A stretch of 64,000 bases of DNA from Microbacterium paraoxydans (GCF_019056515.1 NZ_CP064873.1:248001-312000); one strand, 5' to 3'; positions 52,464-61,166 are shown, counted from the first letter of the stretch. Program-made: numbers and translations. The notes: generated from the sequence alone by a model not told the origin.

Positions 52464-53316
52464 CATCTCCGCACCGGTGCGCCGGCCCCGTCGCACCCGG
52501 CGCACGCTCCGCCGCGTCCGGCAGCAGATCGCGGTGACGCTGCTCGCGCTGCTGTTCCTGTTCCCGCTGCTGGTGATGCTGTCGACCGCGTTCAAGACAC
52601 CAGGCGACGTCTTCTCCTCCCCGCCCACCCTGCTGCCCGCCGAGTGGACGACGGCCAACTTCGCCGAGGCGTTCGCGCAGATCCCGGTGTGGCGTTACCT
52701 CGCCAACACGCTCTTCGTCTCGGGCATGAGCATCCTCGGCACGGTCATCTCGTGCCCCCTCGTCGCCTACGCGCTGGCGAAGGTGAAGTGGCGCGGTGCC
52801 CGGCCGCTCCTGATCCTCGTGCTCGCCACGATGATGCTGCCGCCGCAGGTCACGCTGATCCCGCTGTTCCTCGTGTGGAACGGGCTGGAGGCGACGAACA
52901 CCTATCTCCCGCTCATCGTCCCCGCGTTCCTGGGCACGCCGTTCTTCATCTTCATGATCCGGCAGTTCCTCCTCGCGGTGCCGGACGAGCTCATCGAGGC
53001 CGCCCGTCTGGACGGGGCCTCCGAGTTCCGCACCTACGCGACGATCGTCCTGCCCCTGGCGCGTCCGGCCATCGTGACCGCCGCGATCTTCCAGTTCGTC
53101 TGGGCGTGGACCGACTTCCTCAATCCCCTCATCTACCTCAACGACCAGTCGACGTACACGCTGTCCATCGGTCTGTACGCCTTCTTCGGGGAGAACGACG
53201 TGGCCTGGGGGCCGCTCATGGCCGCGTGCGTGATGTTCACGCTCCCGGCCGTGGCGATCTTCCTCCTCGGACAGAAGTTCTTCATCGGCGGTGCCAGTGC
53301 AGGAGCCCTCAAGTGA
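52450..53316 (+). CDS. Carbohydrate ABC transporter permease (MalG type)
   Basis: The product is 288 aa and overlaps the preceding permease by 14 bases. The EAA loop reads IEAARLDGASEFRTYATIVL, and the MalG-type start LLFLFPLLVMLSTAFKTPGD is visible. Its stop overlaps the NanE start by four bases (GTGA). Confidence 0.94.
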   Translation: MVHADISAPVRRPRRTRRTLRRVRQQIAVTLLALLFLFPLLVMLSTAFKTPGDVFSSPPTLLPAEWTTANFAEAFAQIPVWRYLANTLFVSGMSILGTVISCPLVAYALAKVKWRGARPLLILVLATMMLPPQVTLIPLFLVWNGLEATNTYLPLIVPAFLGTPFFIFMIRQFLLAVPDELIEAARLDGASEFRTYATIVLPLARPAIVTAAIFQFVWAWTDFLNPLIYLNDQSTYTLSIGLYAFFGENDVAWGPLMAACVMFTLPAVAIFLLGQKFFIGGASAGALK

Positions 53317-53996
53317 CCCATGAATCCCTCGCCCTCCTCCGCGGCCGGCTCGTCGCCTCGGTCCAGGCCTCCGCGGGAGCCCCCGCGAGAGACGCCCACG
53401 TCATCGGCGCGCTCGCCGAGTCGGCGCTGCTCGGCGGCGCGAGCGGCCTGCGGCTCAACGGGCCGGAGGACATCCGTCGGGTGCGACCGGTGACCGATGC
53501 GCCGATCATCGGGCTCCACAAGGTCTGGAACGGCGTCCGCAACGTCATCACCCCGAAACGCGCGCTCGCCGCGGGGCTGGCGGAGGCCGGTGCCGACATC
53601 ATCGCGGTGGACGCCACGACGGAGCAGCTCGGCACGGACTTCCGGCTCATCGGGGAGATCGCCGCGGCGACGGGGCGGCCCGTGATGGCCGACGTGTCGA
53701 CGGTCGCGGAGGGCGAGCGCGCGTGGGAGGCGGGGGCGGCGGTCGTCGGCACGACCCTGTCCGGCTACACCCCGCACTCGCCGAGTCAGGACGACCCGGA
53801 CCTCGACCTCGTGGCCGCGCTCGTCGCCGCGGGGATCCCGACCATCGCCGAGGGGCGCTACCAGACCCCTGCGCAGGTGCGCGCGGCCTTCGACGCCGGG
53901 GCTTTCGCGGTCGTCGTCGGCGGAGCGATCACCGATCCCATCGCCCTCACGCGTCGGTTCGTCGCGGCGACGCCGGCCGCCCGGGAGCGGGTGTGA
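53313..53996 (+). CDS. nanE: N-acetylmannosamine-6-phosphate 2-epimerase
   Basis: The product is 227 aa from GTG 53313. The (beta/alpha)8 barrel motifs of NanE are present: IIGLHKVWN (catalytic Lys region), ADIIAVDATT, PVMADVSTV, VGTTLSGYTP and TIAEGRYQTPAQ with VVVGGAITDP. It turns N-acetylmannosamine-6-P into N-acetylglucosamine-6-P in sialic-acid and ManNAc breakdown. It overlaps both neighbours by four bases. No lyase gene (nanA) is in the window, so free ManNAc or a related sugar may be the substrate taken up. Confidence 0.92.
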   Translation: MTHESLALLRGRLVASVQASAGAPARDAHVIGALAESALLGGASGLRLNGPEDIRRVRPVTDAPIIGLHKVWNGVRNVITPKRALAAGLAEAGADIIAVDATTEQLGTDFRLIGEIAAATGRPVMADVSTVAEGERAWEAGAAVVGTTLSGYTPHSPSQDDPDLDLVAALVAAGIPTIAEGRYQTPAQVRAAFDAGAFAVVVGGAITDPIALTRRFVAATPAARERV

Positions 53997-54904
53997 TCGT
54001 CGGGGTCGACATCGGCGGCACGAAGATCGCCGTCGCGGGGTTCCGTGCGGAGCCGGGCGGGGCGCGCCGTCGCGCCACGGCCGTGCACACCCTGTCGACG
54101 CCGGCCCGGGAGGGCGGCGAGGCCATCGTGCGGGCGGTCGTCGATGCGATCGATGTGATCCGCGGCGGGGAGCCGCTCGCGGCGGTCGGCGTGGGCACCG
54201 CGGGCGTGGTCGATCAGGACGGCGGCATCACCTCCGCGACCGATGCGATCAGCGGCTGGGCGGGCTTCCCGCTGCGTGCGGCGCTCGTCCGAGCCCTCGA
54301 TGCCCCGGTGGCGGTCGTCAACGACGTGCACGCGGCGGCGGTCGCGGAGGCCACGGCAGGGGCGGGTCGGGGAGCGCGTGGTCTGCTGATGGTCACGATC
54401 GGCACCGGCATCGGGGGAGCCGTCGTCCTCCCGGACGGTCTTCGCGCGGGCGCGACAGGCACGGCGGGATCGGTCGGGCACACCGAGCTCGCCCTCCCGC
54501 CAGGACTGGCCGGTCGTCGATGCGGCTGCGGAAGGGTCGGGCACGTCGAGGCCGTGGCCTCCGGTCCGGCGCTGGAGCAGACGTACCGCGAGCGCACCGG
54601 CATGGCGCGCACGCTGCGGGAGGTGGACGCGGCCGCTCGTGCCGGGGATGCGGTCGCCGAGGAGGTGATCGCGGAGGGGGCGGCGTTCCTCGGTCGCGCG
54701 CTCGCCGGGGCGCAGGCGCTCCTGGATGTCGAGGTCGTCGCGGTGGGCGGCGGCGTGGCGGCCATCGGGGAGCGGTATCTCGCCGAGGTCGCCCGCGCCT
54801 ACCGCGCGGCGGCGATGCCGGGGCCGTCGACAGCCCGGGTGCGATCGGCGGAGCTCGGGGTCGATGCGACCGTCACCGGGGCCGCGGTGCTGGCGCCGGC
54901 CTGA
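53993..54904 (+). CDS. nanK: ROK-family sugar kinase, probable N-acetylmannosamine kinase
   Basis: The product is 303 aa from GTG 53993. IVGVDIGGTKIAVAGF binds phosphate, TIGTGIGGAVVLPDG is the ROK signature, and VVNDVHAAAVAEA holds the catalytic Asp. The zinc site is GHTELALPP, then RRCGCGRVGHVEAVAS: the third Cys of the usual CxCGxxGC is His here. Phosphorylation of ManNAc is inferred from the overlap with nanE; other N-acetylhexosamines are possible. Confidence 0.88.
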   Translation: MIVGVDIGGTKIAVAGFRAEPGGARRRATAVHTLSTPAREGGEAIVRAVVDAIDVIRGGEPLAAVGVGTAGVVDQDGGITSATDAISGWAGFPLRAALVRALDAPVAVVNDVHAAAVAEATAGAGRGARGLLMVTIGTGIGGAVVLPDGLRAGATGTAGSVGHTELALPPGLAGRRCGCGRVGHVEAVASGPALEQTYRERTGMARTLREVDAAARAGDAVAEEVIAEGAAFLGRALAGAQALLDVEVVAVGGGVAAIGERYLAEVARAYRAAAMPGPSTARVRSAELGVDATVTGAAVLAPA

Positions 54905-54933
54905 GTCCGGATTCCCACCCCGCATTCAGCGTT

Positions 54934-54947
54934 AACGATATATCGTT
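54934..54947. promoter_or_regulatory. PadR-type operator palindrome
   Basis: AACGATATATCGTT is a perfect 14-bp palindrome 28 bases before the PadR start, with another half site (ATCGTT) at 54952-54957. The AT-rich core also contains a possible -10 box. Autoregulation by the PadR protein is likely. Confidence 0.6.
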
Positions 54948-54975
54948 GAGTATCGTTCACGACTGGGAGGTCATC

Positions 54976-55599
54976 ATGAACAACGCATTCCCCTCCACCC
55001 CGTTCGGCGGCAGCGGCAACGGCAGTAATGGCGGCGACTTCGCCGGCGGCCTCGGCAACCTCTTCGGGGGCTCGCAGGGTCCGGCCGGAGCGCTGTTCGA
55101 GGCGATGGACCAGCTCCGCAAGTCGTTCGAGTCGCGTCCCTCCGGCGGGTCGCGCATGGCCCGCGGCGATGTGCGCGCCGCCGTCCTCTCGCTCCTCACC
55201 GAGCGACCGATGCATGGCTACCAGATCATCAACGAGATCGCCGAGCGCAGCGGCGGCACCTGGAAGCCGAGCGCAGGTTCCGTCTACCCGACGCTCCAGC
55301 TCCTCGCCGACGAGGGTCTGATCGAGGCCGAGGAGCAGAACGGTCGCAAGACCTACGCCCTCACGGAGGCCGGCCGGGCCGTCGCCGCGGAGAGCACCGA
55401 GACCCCGCCGTGGGTGCCGTCCTCCGACAAGGACCGCAGCCGCGACGCCCGGTACAGCGCTCTGCCCAAGGCCGGGGTCGACCTCGCCGCCGCGGCCGCG
55501 CAGGTCGGGCGCAGCGGCTCCGCGGAGCAGGTGCAGCAGGCCATCGAGGTGCTCGACGAGGCCCGCCGTAGGCTGTACACGATCCTCGCCCAGGACTGA
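54976..55599 (+). CDS. PadR-family transcriptional regulator
   Basis: The product is 207 aa. A Gly/Ser/Asn-rich N-terminal tail (~60 residues, FGGSGNGSNGGDFAGGLGNL) precedes the PadR winged helix (AVLSLLTERPMHGYQIINEI, SAGSVYPTLQLLADEGLIEA). A C-terminal helix for dimerisation ends VLDEARRRLYTILAQD. GGGAGG lies upstream. It stands 45 bases before the UbiB-family gene and may be cotranscribed with it. Confidence 0.93.
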   Translation: MNNAFPSTPFGGSGNGSNGGDFAGGLGNLFGGSQGPAGALFEAMDQLRKSFESRPSGGSRMARGDVRAAVLSLLTERPMHGYQIINEIAERSGGTWKPSAGSVYPTLQLLADEGLIEAEEQNGRKTYALTEAGRAVAAESTETPPWVPSSDKDRSRDARYSALPKAGVDLAAAAAQVGRSGSAEQVQQAIEVLDEARRRLYTILAQD

Positions 55600-55644
55600 C
55601 CGCGTCGTGCGGCGTCCGGCGCGGAACGGCGGAAGGATGACGCG

Positions 55645-57360
55645 ATGACGGCAGCGGCGGCACAGGGTCCTCACCGAGCCCGGTACCGCCGCATCCTGTC
55701 GTTCGCGAGCCGTGAGTTCCTGAAGATCTGGTGGTTCGAGCTCGTCCTTCCGCGGTTCGGGCTGTCTTCCATCGCGGAGCGCACGCGCGCCCGCCGCATG
55801 CAGCGGTTCGCGCGGCGGTTCCATACGCTCGCGGTCGAACTCGGCGGGCTCATGATCAAGGTCGGGCAGTTCATGTCCTCGCGCCTCGATGTGCTCCCGC
55901 CCGAGATCACGGCCGAGCTGGAGGGGCTGCAGGACGAGGTCCCCGCCGTGCCCACCCCGCAGATCCGGGCGCTCGCGGAGGCCGAGCTGGGCATGCCGCT
56001 CGAGCGGGTGTACGCCTGGTTCGACGACACCCCCGTCGCGGCCGCGTCCCTCGGCCAGGTGCACCGTGCCCGGCTGTCGGCGCTCGACGCGGAGGACACC
56101 GGGCTCGACGAGGTCGTCGTCAAGGTGCAGCGCCCGGGCATCGACGAGATCGTCGCGGTCGACCTCGCCGCCCTCCGCCGGGTCGCGCGGTGGCTCACCC
56201 GGGTCCGGATCGTGGCCGACCGCGTGGACGCCCCCGCCCTCGTGGAGGAGTTCGCCGTCACGAGCATGGAGGAGATCGACTATCTCCACGAGGCCCGCAG
56301 CGCCGAGCGGTTCCGGGAGAACTTCGCCGACGACCCGCGCGTCGCCGCCCCCGAGATCGTCTGGGAGCGCACGACCCGCCGGGTGCTCACGCTGTCCGAC
56401 GTGACGGCGATCAAGATCAACGACACCGCGGCGCTCCGGGCGGCCGGCATCGACCCCTCCGCGGTCGCCGACGCTTTCGCCGAGGTCATGTTCGACCAGG
56501 TCTTCACGCACCGGTTCGTGCACGCCGACCCGCACCCCGGCAACATCTTCGTCACGCCGGTCCCTTCGACGAGCTCAGGGACCCAGGGCGGCTCAGGGAC
56601 CCCGGGCGGCTTCCGGCTGACGTTCATCGACTTCGGCATGATGGCCGAGGTCTCCGACAACCTCCGGCAGGGACTTCGGACCCTCCTCATCGCGGTGACC
56701 GCGCGGGACAGTCGCGGCCTCGTCCGTGCGGCGAAGGAGATCGGCGTACTCCTCCCCACGGCCGACACCGGCGAGCTGGAGCGGGCGCTGACCACCCTCT
56801 TCGCGCGCTTCGGCGGCATGGGGTTCGCGGAGCTGAGCCGGGTGGACCCGCGGGAGTTCACCGACTTCGCCGAGGAGTTCGGCGACATGGTGCGGCGGCT
56901 TCCGCTGCAGCTCCCCGAGGACATGCTGCTCCTCATCCGGGCCGTGTCCCTCACGTCCGGCATGTGCAGCGGCCTCGATCCCGCGTTCAACGTGTGGGAC
57001 GCGGCGGAGCCGTATGCCGCGCGGCTGCTCCGCGACGAGTCCGGCACCCTCATGCAGGACATGGCGCAGCAGGCGATGGCGAACGCGGCCACGACCTGGC
57101 GGCTCCCGAAGCGCATCGACGACATCATCACCCGCGTCGACGACGGCAACGTCTCCTTCGACACCTCGCGTCTGGAGCGCCGCCTCGACCGGCTGGAGGG
57201 TATCGCGCGGCGGATCGCCTCCGGGGTCCTGTTCGCGGCGATGCTCATCGGCGGGGCGCTGCTCGTCGGTCCGCTCCCGCCGCTGGGCATCACCCTGCTG
57301 TGGGTCTCGGTGCTCCCGCTCCTCGGCGCCCTCTTCCTGGGTCGCCGCCGCCCCCGCTGA
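55645..57360 (+). CDS. UbiB/ABC1 (AarF)-family atypical kinase with an in-frame repeat insertion
   Basis: The product is 571 aa. The kinase-like core has LGGLMIKVGQFMSSR (KxGQ), AAASLGQVHRARL, DEVVVKVQRPGI, FVHADPHPGNIFV and LTFIDFGMMAEV. Two C-terminal helices (ASGVLFAAMLIGGALLVGPL and TLLWVSVLPLLGALFLG) anchor it in the membrane. UbiB proteins are ATPases tied to quinone or lipid metabolism. Between HADPHPGNIF and IDFGM, ~18 residues (PVPSTSSGTQGGSGTPGG) come from a palindromic genomic repeat at 56559-56583 and its flank. The frame is kept, so the protein is probably functional with a longer loop. Confidence 0.92.
   Translation: MTAAAAQGPHRARYRRILSFASREFLKIWWFELVLPRFGLSSIAERTRARRMQRFARRFHTLAVELGGLMIKVGQFMSSRLDVLPPEITAELEGLQDEVPAVPTPQIRALAEAELGMPLERVYAWFDDTPVAAASLGQVHRARLSALDAEDTGLDEVVVKVQRPGIDEIVAVDLAALRRVARWLTRVRIVADRVDAPALVEEFAVTSMEEIDYLHEARSAERFRENFADDPRVAAPEIVWERTTRRVLTLSDVTAIKINDTAALRAAGIDPSAVADAFAEVMFDQVFTHRFVHADPHPGNIFVTPVPSTSSGTQGGSGTPGGFRLTFIDFGMMAEVSDNLRQGLRTLLIAVTARDSRGLVRAAKEIGVLLPTADTGELERALTTLFARFGGMGFAELSRVDPREFTDFAEEFGDMVRRLPLQLPEDMLLLIRAVSLTSGMCSGLDPAFNVWDAAEPYAARLLRDESGTLMQDMAQQAMANAATTWRLPKRIDDIITRVDDGNVSFDTSRLERRLDRLEGIARRIASGVLFAAMLIGGALLVGPLPPLGITLLWVSVLPLLGALFLGRRRPR
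56559..56583. repeat. Palindromic repeat (GGTCCCT...AGGGACC) inside the UbiB coding region
   Basis: GGTCCCT (56559-56565) and AGGGACC (56577-56583) flank TCGACGAGCTC. Partial echoes of the unit (CTCAGGGACC) follow at 56592-56601. This is the kind of short palindrome dispersed in Microbacteriaceae genomes, here inserted in frame. Confidence 0.7.
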
Positions 57361-57404
57361 CCCGCCAGGCCCCGCCCAGACCCCGCCGGGCGGCCCCGCC
57401 AGAA

Positions 57405-57467
57405 CAGGCGATCGCGCGGAATCAGGCGCTCCCGCGCCGGGGGTGCCTGATGTCCCGCGTCCGCCTG
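57405..57467. repeat. CAGGCG/TGCCTGA repeat, intergenic copy
   Basis: CAGGCG (57405-57410), GCGCGG, ATCAGGC, then GTGCCTGAT and CGCCTG (57462-57467) form a long imperfect hairpin. It is the same family as 719-869 and 59470-59532. It lies just after the UbiB stop and may also act as its terminator. Confidence 0.7.
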
Positions 57468-57496
57468 AGCCCGCGCAGGTGGAAAGATGGTCTCTC

Positions 57497-59458
57497 ATGG
57501 ACACGCCTGACGAGAAGCCCACCGAACGCTCCGCAGGATCCCCGACCCGTCCGCGCACCGACGCCGTCGTGACCGGAACGCACCGCCAAGCCGCGAAGGC
57601 CTCCGAGACGGCGCGCAAGATCGTCCGCGACATCACGACGGTCCCGCCGCGCAGCGTGCACCCGGCGCTGGTTCCCGGGGTGTCGGTGGAGGAGACGGGG
57701 CGCACCTACCGGACCGACCCGCTCGTGTTCGGCGTTGCTGCGGCGTTCGCCCTCGCCTTCATCGCGTGGGGAGTCTTCGCGGGGGACAACCTCGCCGGCA
57801 CCACGAGCACGGTGCTCGCCTGGGTCGTGGAGTACTTCGGCTTCTTCTTCACGACCATCGCCACGATCATCCTCGTGTTCATGCTGTTCGTCGGCTTCAG
57901 CAAGTACGGGCGCATCCCGCTCGGCCGCGACGACGAGGAGCCGGAGTTCTCGATGTTCTCGTGGATCTCCATGCTCTTCGCGGCGGGCATGGGCATCGGC
58001 CTGGTGTTCTGGGGTGCGGCGGAACCGCTGACGTTCTTCGAGAACCCGCCGCCGGGCACCGTCGAGGCGAACACCCTCGAGGCCATGCACACCGCGCAGG
58101 CCCAGGTGCTCTACCACTGGGGTCCGCAGGCCTGGGCGTTCTACGCGCTCGTCGGTGGGGCCATCGCCTACGGCGCCTACCGCCGCGGCCGCACGCCGCT
58201 GATCTCGTCGATCTTCGCCCCGCTGCTCGGCGAGAACCGCACGACGGGCCCGGTCGGCCGCACGATCGACATCTTCTCCATCATCGTGACGCTGTTCGGC
58301 ACGGCCGCCTCCCTCGGTCTCGGGGCGCTGCAGATCGGCCACGGCGTCGAGCTCGTCAGCGGCATCGGACCGCTCGGCAACGGCATCCTCATCGCGGTCA
58401 TCGCGGTGCTCACGGCGTGCTTCATCGCCTCCGCTGTCTCCGGCGTCTCCAAGGGCATCCGGGCGCTGTCGAACATCAACGCCGTCGTCGCGATCCTGCT
58501 CGCGTTCTTCGTGTTCTTCGTCGGTCCGACGCTGCTGATCCTCAACGTGATCCCGTCGGTCGCCGTGCAGTTCCTCGGCGATCTGCCGACCATGATCGGC
58601 CGCTCCGCATCGCAGGGAGAGGCCGCGCAGGCCTTCCTGTCGAGCTGGACGATCTTCTACTGGGCGTGGTGGATCTCCTGGTCGCCGTTCGTCGGCATGT
58701 TCATCGCGAAGATCTCCCGCGGACGCTCGCTCCGTCAGTTCGTGTCGGTCGTCATCGTCGTGCCCTCCGCGATCTCGCTCGTGTGGTTCGCGATCTTCGG
58801 CACGACGGCCATCCAGCAGCAGATGGACGGCGCAGGCCTCGTCGTCGACCCGCCGGAGGAGGTGCTGTTCGGGGTGCTGGAGAACCTGCCGTTCCCGCTC
58901 ATCACCAGCATCGTGCTCATCCTCCTCATCGCGATCTTCTTCATCACGGGCGCCGATTCCGCCTCACTCGTCATGGGCACGCTGTCCCAGCAGGGCCGCC
59001 CGGAGCCGTCGCGCTGGGTCGCCGTCGTCTGGGGTGTGTTGGTCGGTGTGATCGCCGCGGTGCTGCTCGTCAGCGGCGCCGAGGGGAGCGGCCTGCAGTC
59101 GCTGCAGAACGCGACGATCATCGCGGCGCTGCCGTTCGCGATCATCATGGCGTTCATGATGATCGCGTTCATGAAGGATCTGCGGCGCGATCCCCTGATC
59201 CTGCGCGACCGCTACGCCAGGGCCGCCGTCCGCCACAGCGTCATGGCCGGACTCGAGGAGTACGGCGACGACTTCGCGCTCGTGCCGGTCGAGTACGACC
59301 ACTCGGAGGACGACCTCGCCTGGATCGACGAGGACACCGTCGACGACACCCTCGCCGAGGTGTACGAGGCCGCGACCGAGGCGATCGACATCATCCCGCC
59401 GGCCGAGGTGGATGCCGCCGTCGATGCCGCGATGGACGCCCCTGCCGACAAGGACTGA
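57497..59458 (+). CDS. BCCT-family betaine/carnitine/choline transporter
   Basis: The product is 653 aa. The 12-helix core starts near residue 75 (TDPLVFGVAAAFALAFIAW). The family marks are FAAGMGIGLVFWGAAEP, FYWAWWISWSPFVGMFIAKI with SRGRSLRQF, and FFITGADSASLVMGTLSQQG. A ~70-residue hydrophilic N-tail and an acidic C-tail (~100 residues, rich in Asp/Glu) are cytoplasmic and may sense osmotic state, as in other actinobacterial members. The substrate is probably glycine betaine or choline. Confidence 0.95.
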   Translation: MDTPDEKPTERSAGSPTRPRTDAVVTGTHRQAAKASETARKIVRDITTVPPRSVHPALVPGVSVEETGRTYRTDPLVFGVAAAFALAFIAWGVFAGDNLAGTTSTVLAWVVEYFGFFFTTIATIILVFMLFVGFSKYGRIPLGRDDEEPEFSMFSWISMLFAAGMGIGLVFWGAAEPLTFFENPPPGTVEANTLEAMHTAQAQVLYHWGPQAWAFYALVGGAIAYGAYRRGRTPLISSIFAPLLGENRTTGPVGRTIDIFSIIVTLFGTAASLGLGALQIGHGVELVSGIGPLGNGILIAVIAVLTACFIASAVSGVSKGIRALSNINAVVAILLAFFVFFVGPTLLILNVIPSVAVQFLGDLPTMIGRSASQGEAAQAFLSSWTIFYWAWWISWSPFVGMFIAKISRGRSLRQFVSVVIVVPSAISLVWFAIFGTTAIQQQMDGAGLVVDPPEEVLFGVLENLPFPLITSIVLILLIAIFFITGADSASLVMGTLSQQGRPEPSRWVAVVWGVLVGVIAAVLLVSGAEGSGLQSLQNATIIAALPFAIIMAFMMIAFMKDLRRDPLILRDRYARAAVRHSVMAGLEEYGDDFALVPVEYDHSEDDLAWIDEDTVDDTLAEVYEAATEAIDIIPPAEVDAAVDAAMDAPADKD

Positions 59459-59469
59459 ACGGGAGAGCT

Positions 59470-59532
59470 CAGGCGCTCACGCCGGATCAGGCACGTCCTC
59501 TCGCAGGACGCCTGAACCGGCGTGGTCGCCTG
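59470..59532. repeat. CAGGCG/TGCCTGA repeat overlapping the 3' end of the SDR-DUF2867 gene
   Basis: CAGGCG..ACGCCGG..TCAGGC..GTCC pairs with GGAC..GCCTGA..CCGGCGT..CGCCTG around TCTCGCA. The hairpin contains the stop codon and the last ~17 codons of the gene on the minus strand, and lies between two convergent genes, so it could terminate both. Confidence 0.75.
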
Positions 59533-61060
59533 CCTCGGCAGCCGCGGTGATCCGCGCGGCCATGCCGGAGAAGATGAGTCCGTGGAAGGGCAGCACGGCG
59601 AGCCAGTACAGCCGGCCGAGGAGCCCGCGGGGGAAGAACACGGCACGCTGCTCGTAGCGGGCGCCGTCGCCGTCGGGCACCGCGCGCAGTTCGAGCCAGG
59701 CCTCGCCCGGCACCTTCATCTCGGCGCGGAGTCGCAGCAGATGCCCCTCCTCGGTCTGCTCGACCGCCTCGACGCGCCAGAAGTCGATCGCATCCCCGAC
59801 GCGGGCGGCGGTGCGGCTGCGGCGTCCGCGGCGGAGCCCCACGCCGCCGACCACGCGGTCCATGAGCCCCCGCACCGCCCAGAGCAGCGGCGACGAGTAC
59901 CACCCGTTCTCCCCGCCGATCCCGAGGATGACGCGCCACAGCTCCGCGACGGACGCGCGCGTCGCGACGGAGCGCTTGTCCGTGAAGACGGTGCGTCCGG
60001 CCCAGTCGGGGTCGCTCGGCAGCGGGTCGCTCGGGGCGCCGGTCACCTCGGCGTCCTGCCAGCTCGTCTCCACGGCGTCCGCGTCCACCCGGCCGAGGGC
60101 CAGCGCCACGGACCGGCGATACGGCGTGAGCCCGCCCTCGGGCCGCGGGATGAGCGCGTCGACGGCGTGGTCCTTCATGATGCACTCGTTCTGCAGCGAG
60201 GCGACGAGGGGCCGGGCGATGGAGCGCGGCACCGGCGTGACGAGGTTCACCCAGTGCGAGGCGAGCTCCGGGGTCAGCACCGGAAGGGCGGCGATGGCGC
60301 GCTGCCGCAGTCCGGCCTCCACCGCGTACCCGTTCATCATCTGCCCGTAGCGCAGCACATCCGGTCCGCCGATGTCGACCGCGCGGTTCACCTGGTCGTC
60401 GACCCGTGCCGCCCCGAGCAGGTAGTGCAGCACGTCGCGCACGGCGATGGGCTGGATGCGGTTGCGCACCCACTTCGGCGCCGGCATGTACGGCAGCACG
60501 TCGGTGAGGTGCCGGATCATCTCGAAGGACGCCGAACCGGAGCCGATCACCACGCCCGCCTGCAGGACGAGGGTCGGCACCCCGGACTCCAGGAAGATCT
60601 CGCCGACGTGGACCCGGGAGCGCAGGTGAGGGGAGAGCTTCACGTCGTCCGGGTGCAGGCCGCCGAGGTAGACGATCCGCCGCACCCCGGCTCGGGCGGC
60701 CGCGGTGGCGACGGTGGCCGCCGCGCGCTCGTCGCTCTCCTCGAAGCTCTTGCCGGCCGACATGGAGTGGATGAGGTAGTACACGACGTCGACGTCGTCC
60801 ATCGCGGAGGCGACGGCGTGCTCGTCGTCGGCGGACCCCTCGAAGATCTCGCACTCCTCGCCCCAGCCGAAGGAGGCGGCGCGGACGGCGTCGCGGGCGA
60901 GGACCCGGACCCGGTAGCCGGCGTTCAGCAGGCGCGGGGTCAGGCGGCCGCCGATGTAGCCGGTGGCGCCGAGCACGAGGGCGCGGGGCGCGGAGCCGTC
61001 GTCGCGGGGGGCAGCCCGAAGGGCGTCCTCGCGACCGGTGGGCTGGGTGAGCTCGCTCAT
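59477..61060 (-). CDS. NAD(P)-binding SDR-like protein with C-terminal DUF2867 domain
   Basis: The product is 527 aa. An atypical SDR Rossmann domain (~residues 25-330) has ALVLGATGYIGGRLTPRLLN (GxxGYIG), VVYYLIHSMSAGKSFEESDE, RIVYLGGLHPDDVKLSPHLR and VLQAGVVIGSGSASFEMIRH. A DUF2867 domain (~residues 350-510, FWRVEAVEQTEEGHLLRLRA) follows. The reaction is unknown; relatives in actinobacteria are linked to NAD(P)H-binding or complex-I-assembly-like roles. The last ~17 residues, SGVLREDVPDPA included, come from the repeat hairpin. Confidence 0.9.
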   Translation of the reverse strand: MSELTQPTGREDALRAAPRDDGSAPRALVLGATGYIGGRLTPRLLNAGYRVRVLARDAVRAASFGWGEECEIFEGSADDEHAVASAMDDVDVVYYLIHSMSAGKSFEESDERAAATVATAAARAGVRRIVYLGGLHPDDVKLSPHLRSRVHVGEIFLESGVPTLVLQAGVVIGSGSASFEMIRHLTDVLPYMPAPKWVRNRIQPIAVRDVLHYLLGAARVDDQVNRAVDIGGPDVLRYGQMMNGYAVEAGLRQRAIAALPVLTPELASHWVNLVTPVPRSIARPLVASLQNECIMKDHAVDALIPRPEGGLTPYRRSVALALGRVDADAVETSWQDAEVTGAPSDPLPSDPDWAGRTVFTDKRSVATRASVAELWRVILGIGGENGWYSSPLLWAVRGLMDRVVGGVGLRRGRRSRTAARVGDAIDFWRVEAVEQTEEGHLLRLRAEMKVPGEAWLELRAVPDGDGARYEQRAVFFPRGLLGRLYWLAVLPFHGLIFSGMAARITAAAEAGDHAGSGVLREDVPDPA

Positions 61061-61153
61061 GCTCCGAGCGTAGATCCCGGGGCCGACACGGGGAACGGGC
61101 TTGCGCCCGCGGCATCGCCGTCATGACACGCTCGCGAGTACCCGGCGACAGGG

Positions 61154-61159
61154 TACGGT
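61154..61159 (+). promoter_or_regulatory. -10 box TACGGT of a leaderless MFS gene
   Basis: TACGGT ends seven bases before GTG 61167, and there is no Shine-Dalgarno sequence. Confidence 0.42.
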
Positions 61160-61166
61160 CGTATCC

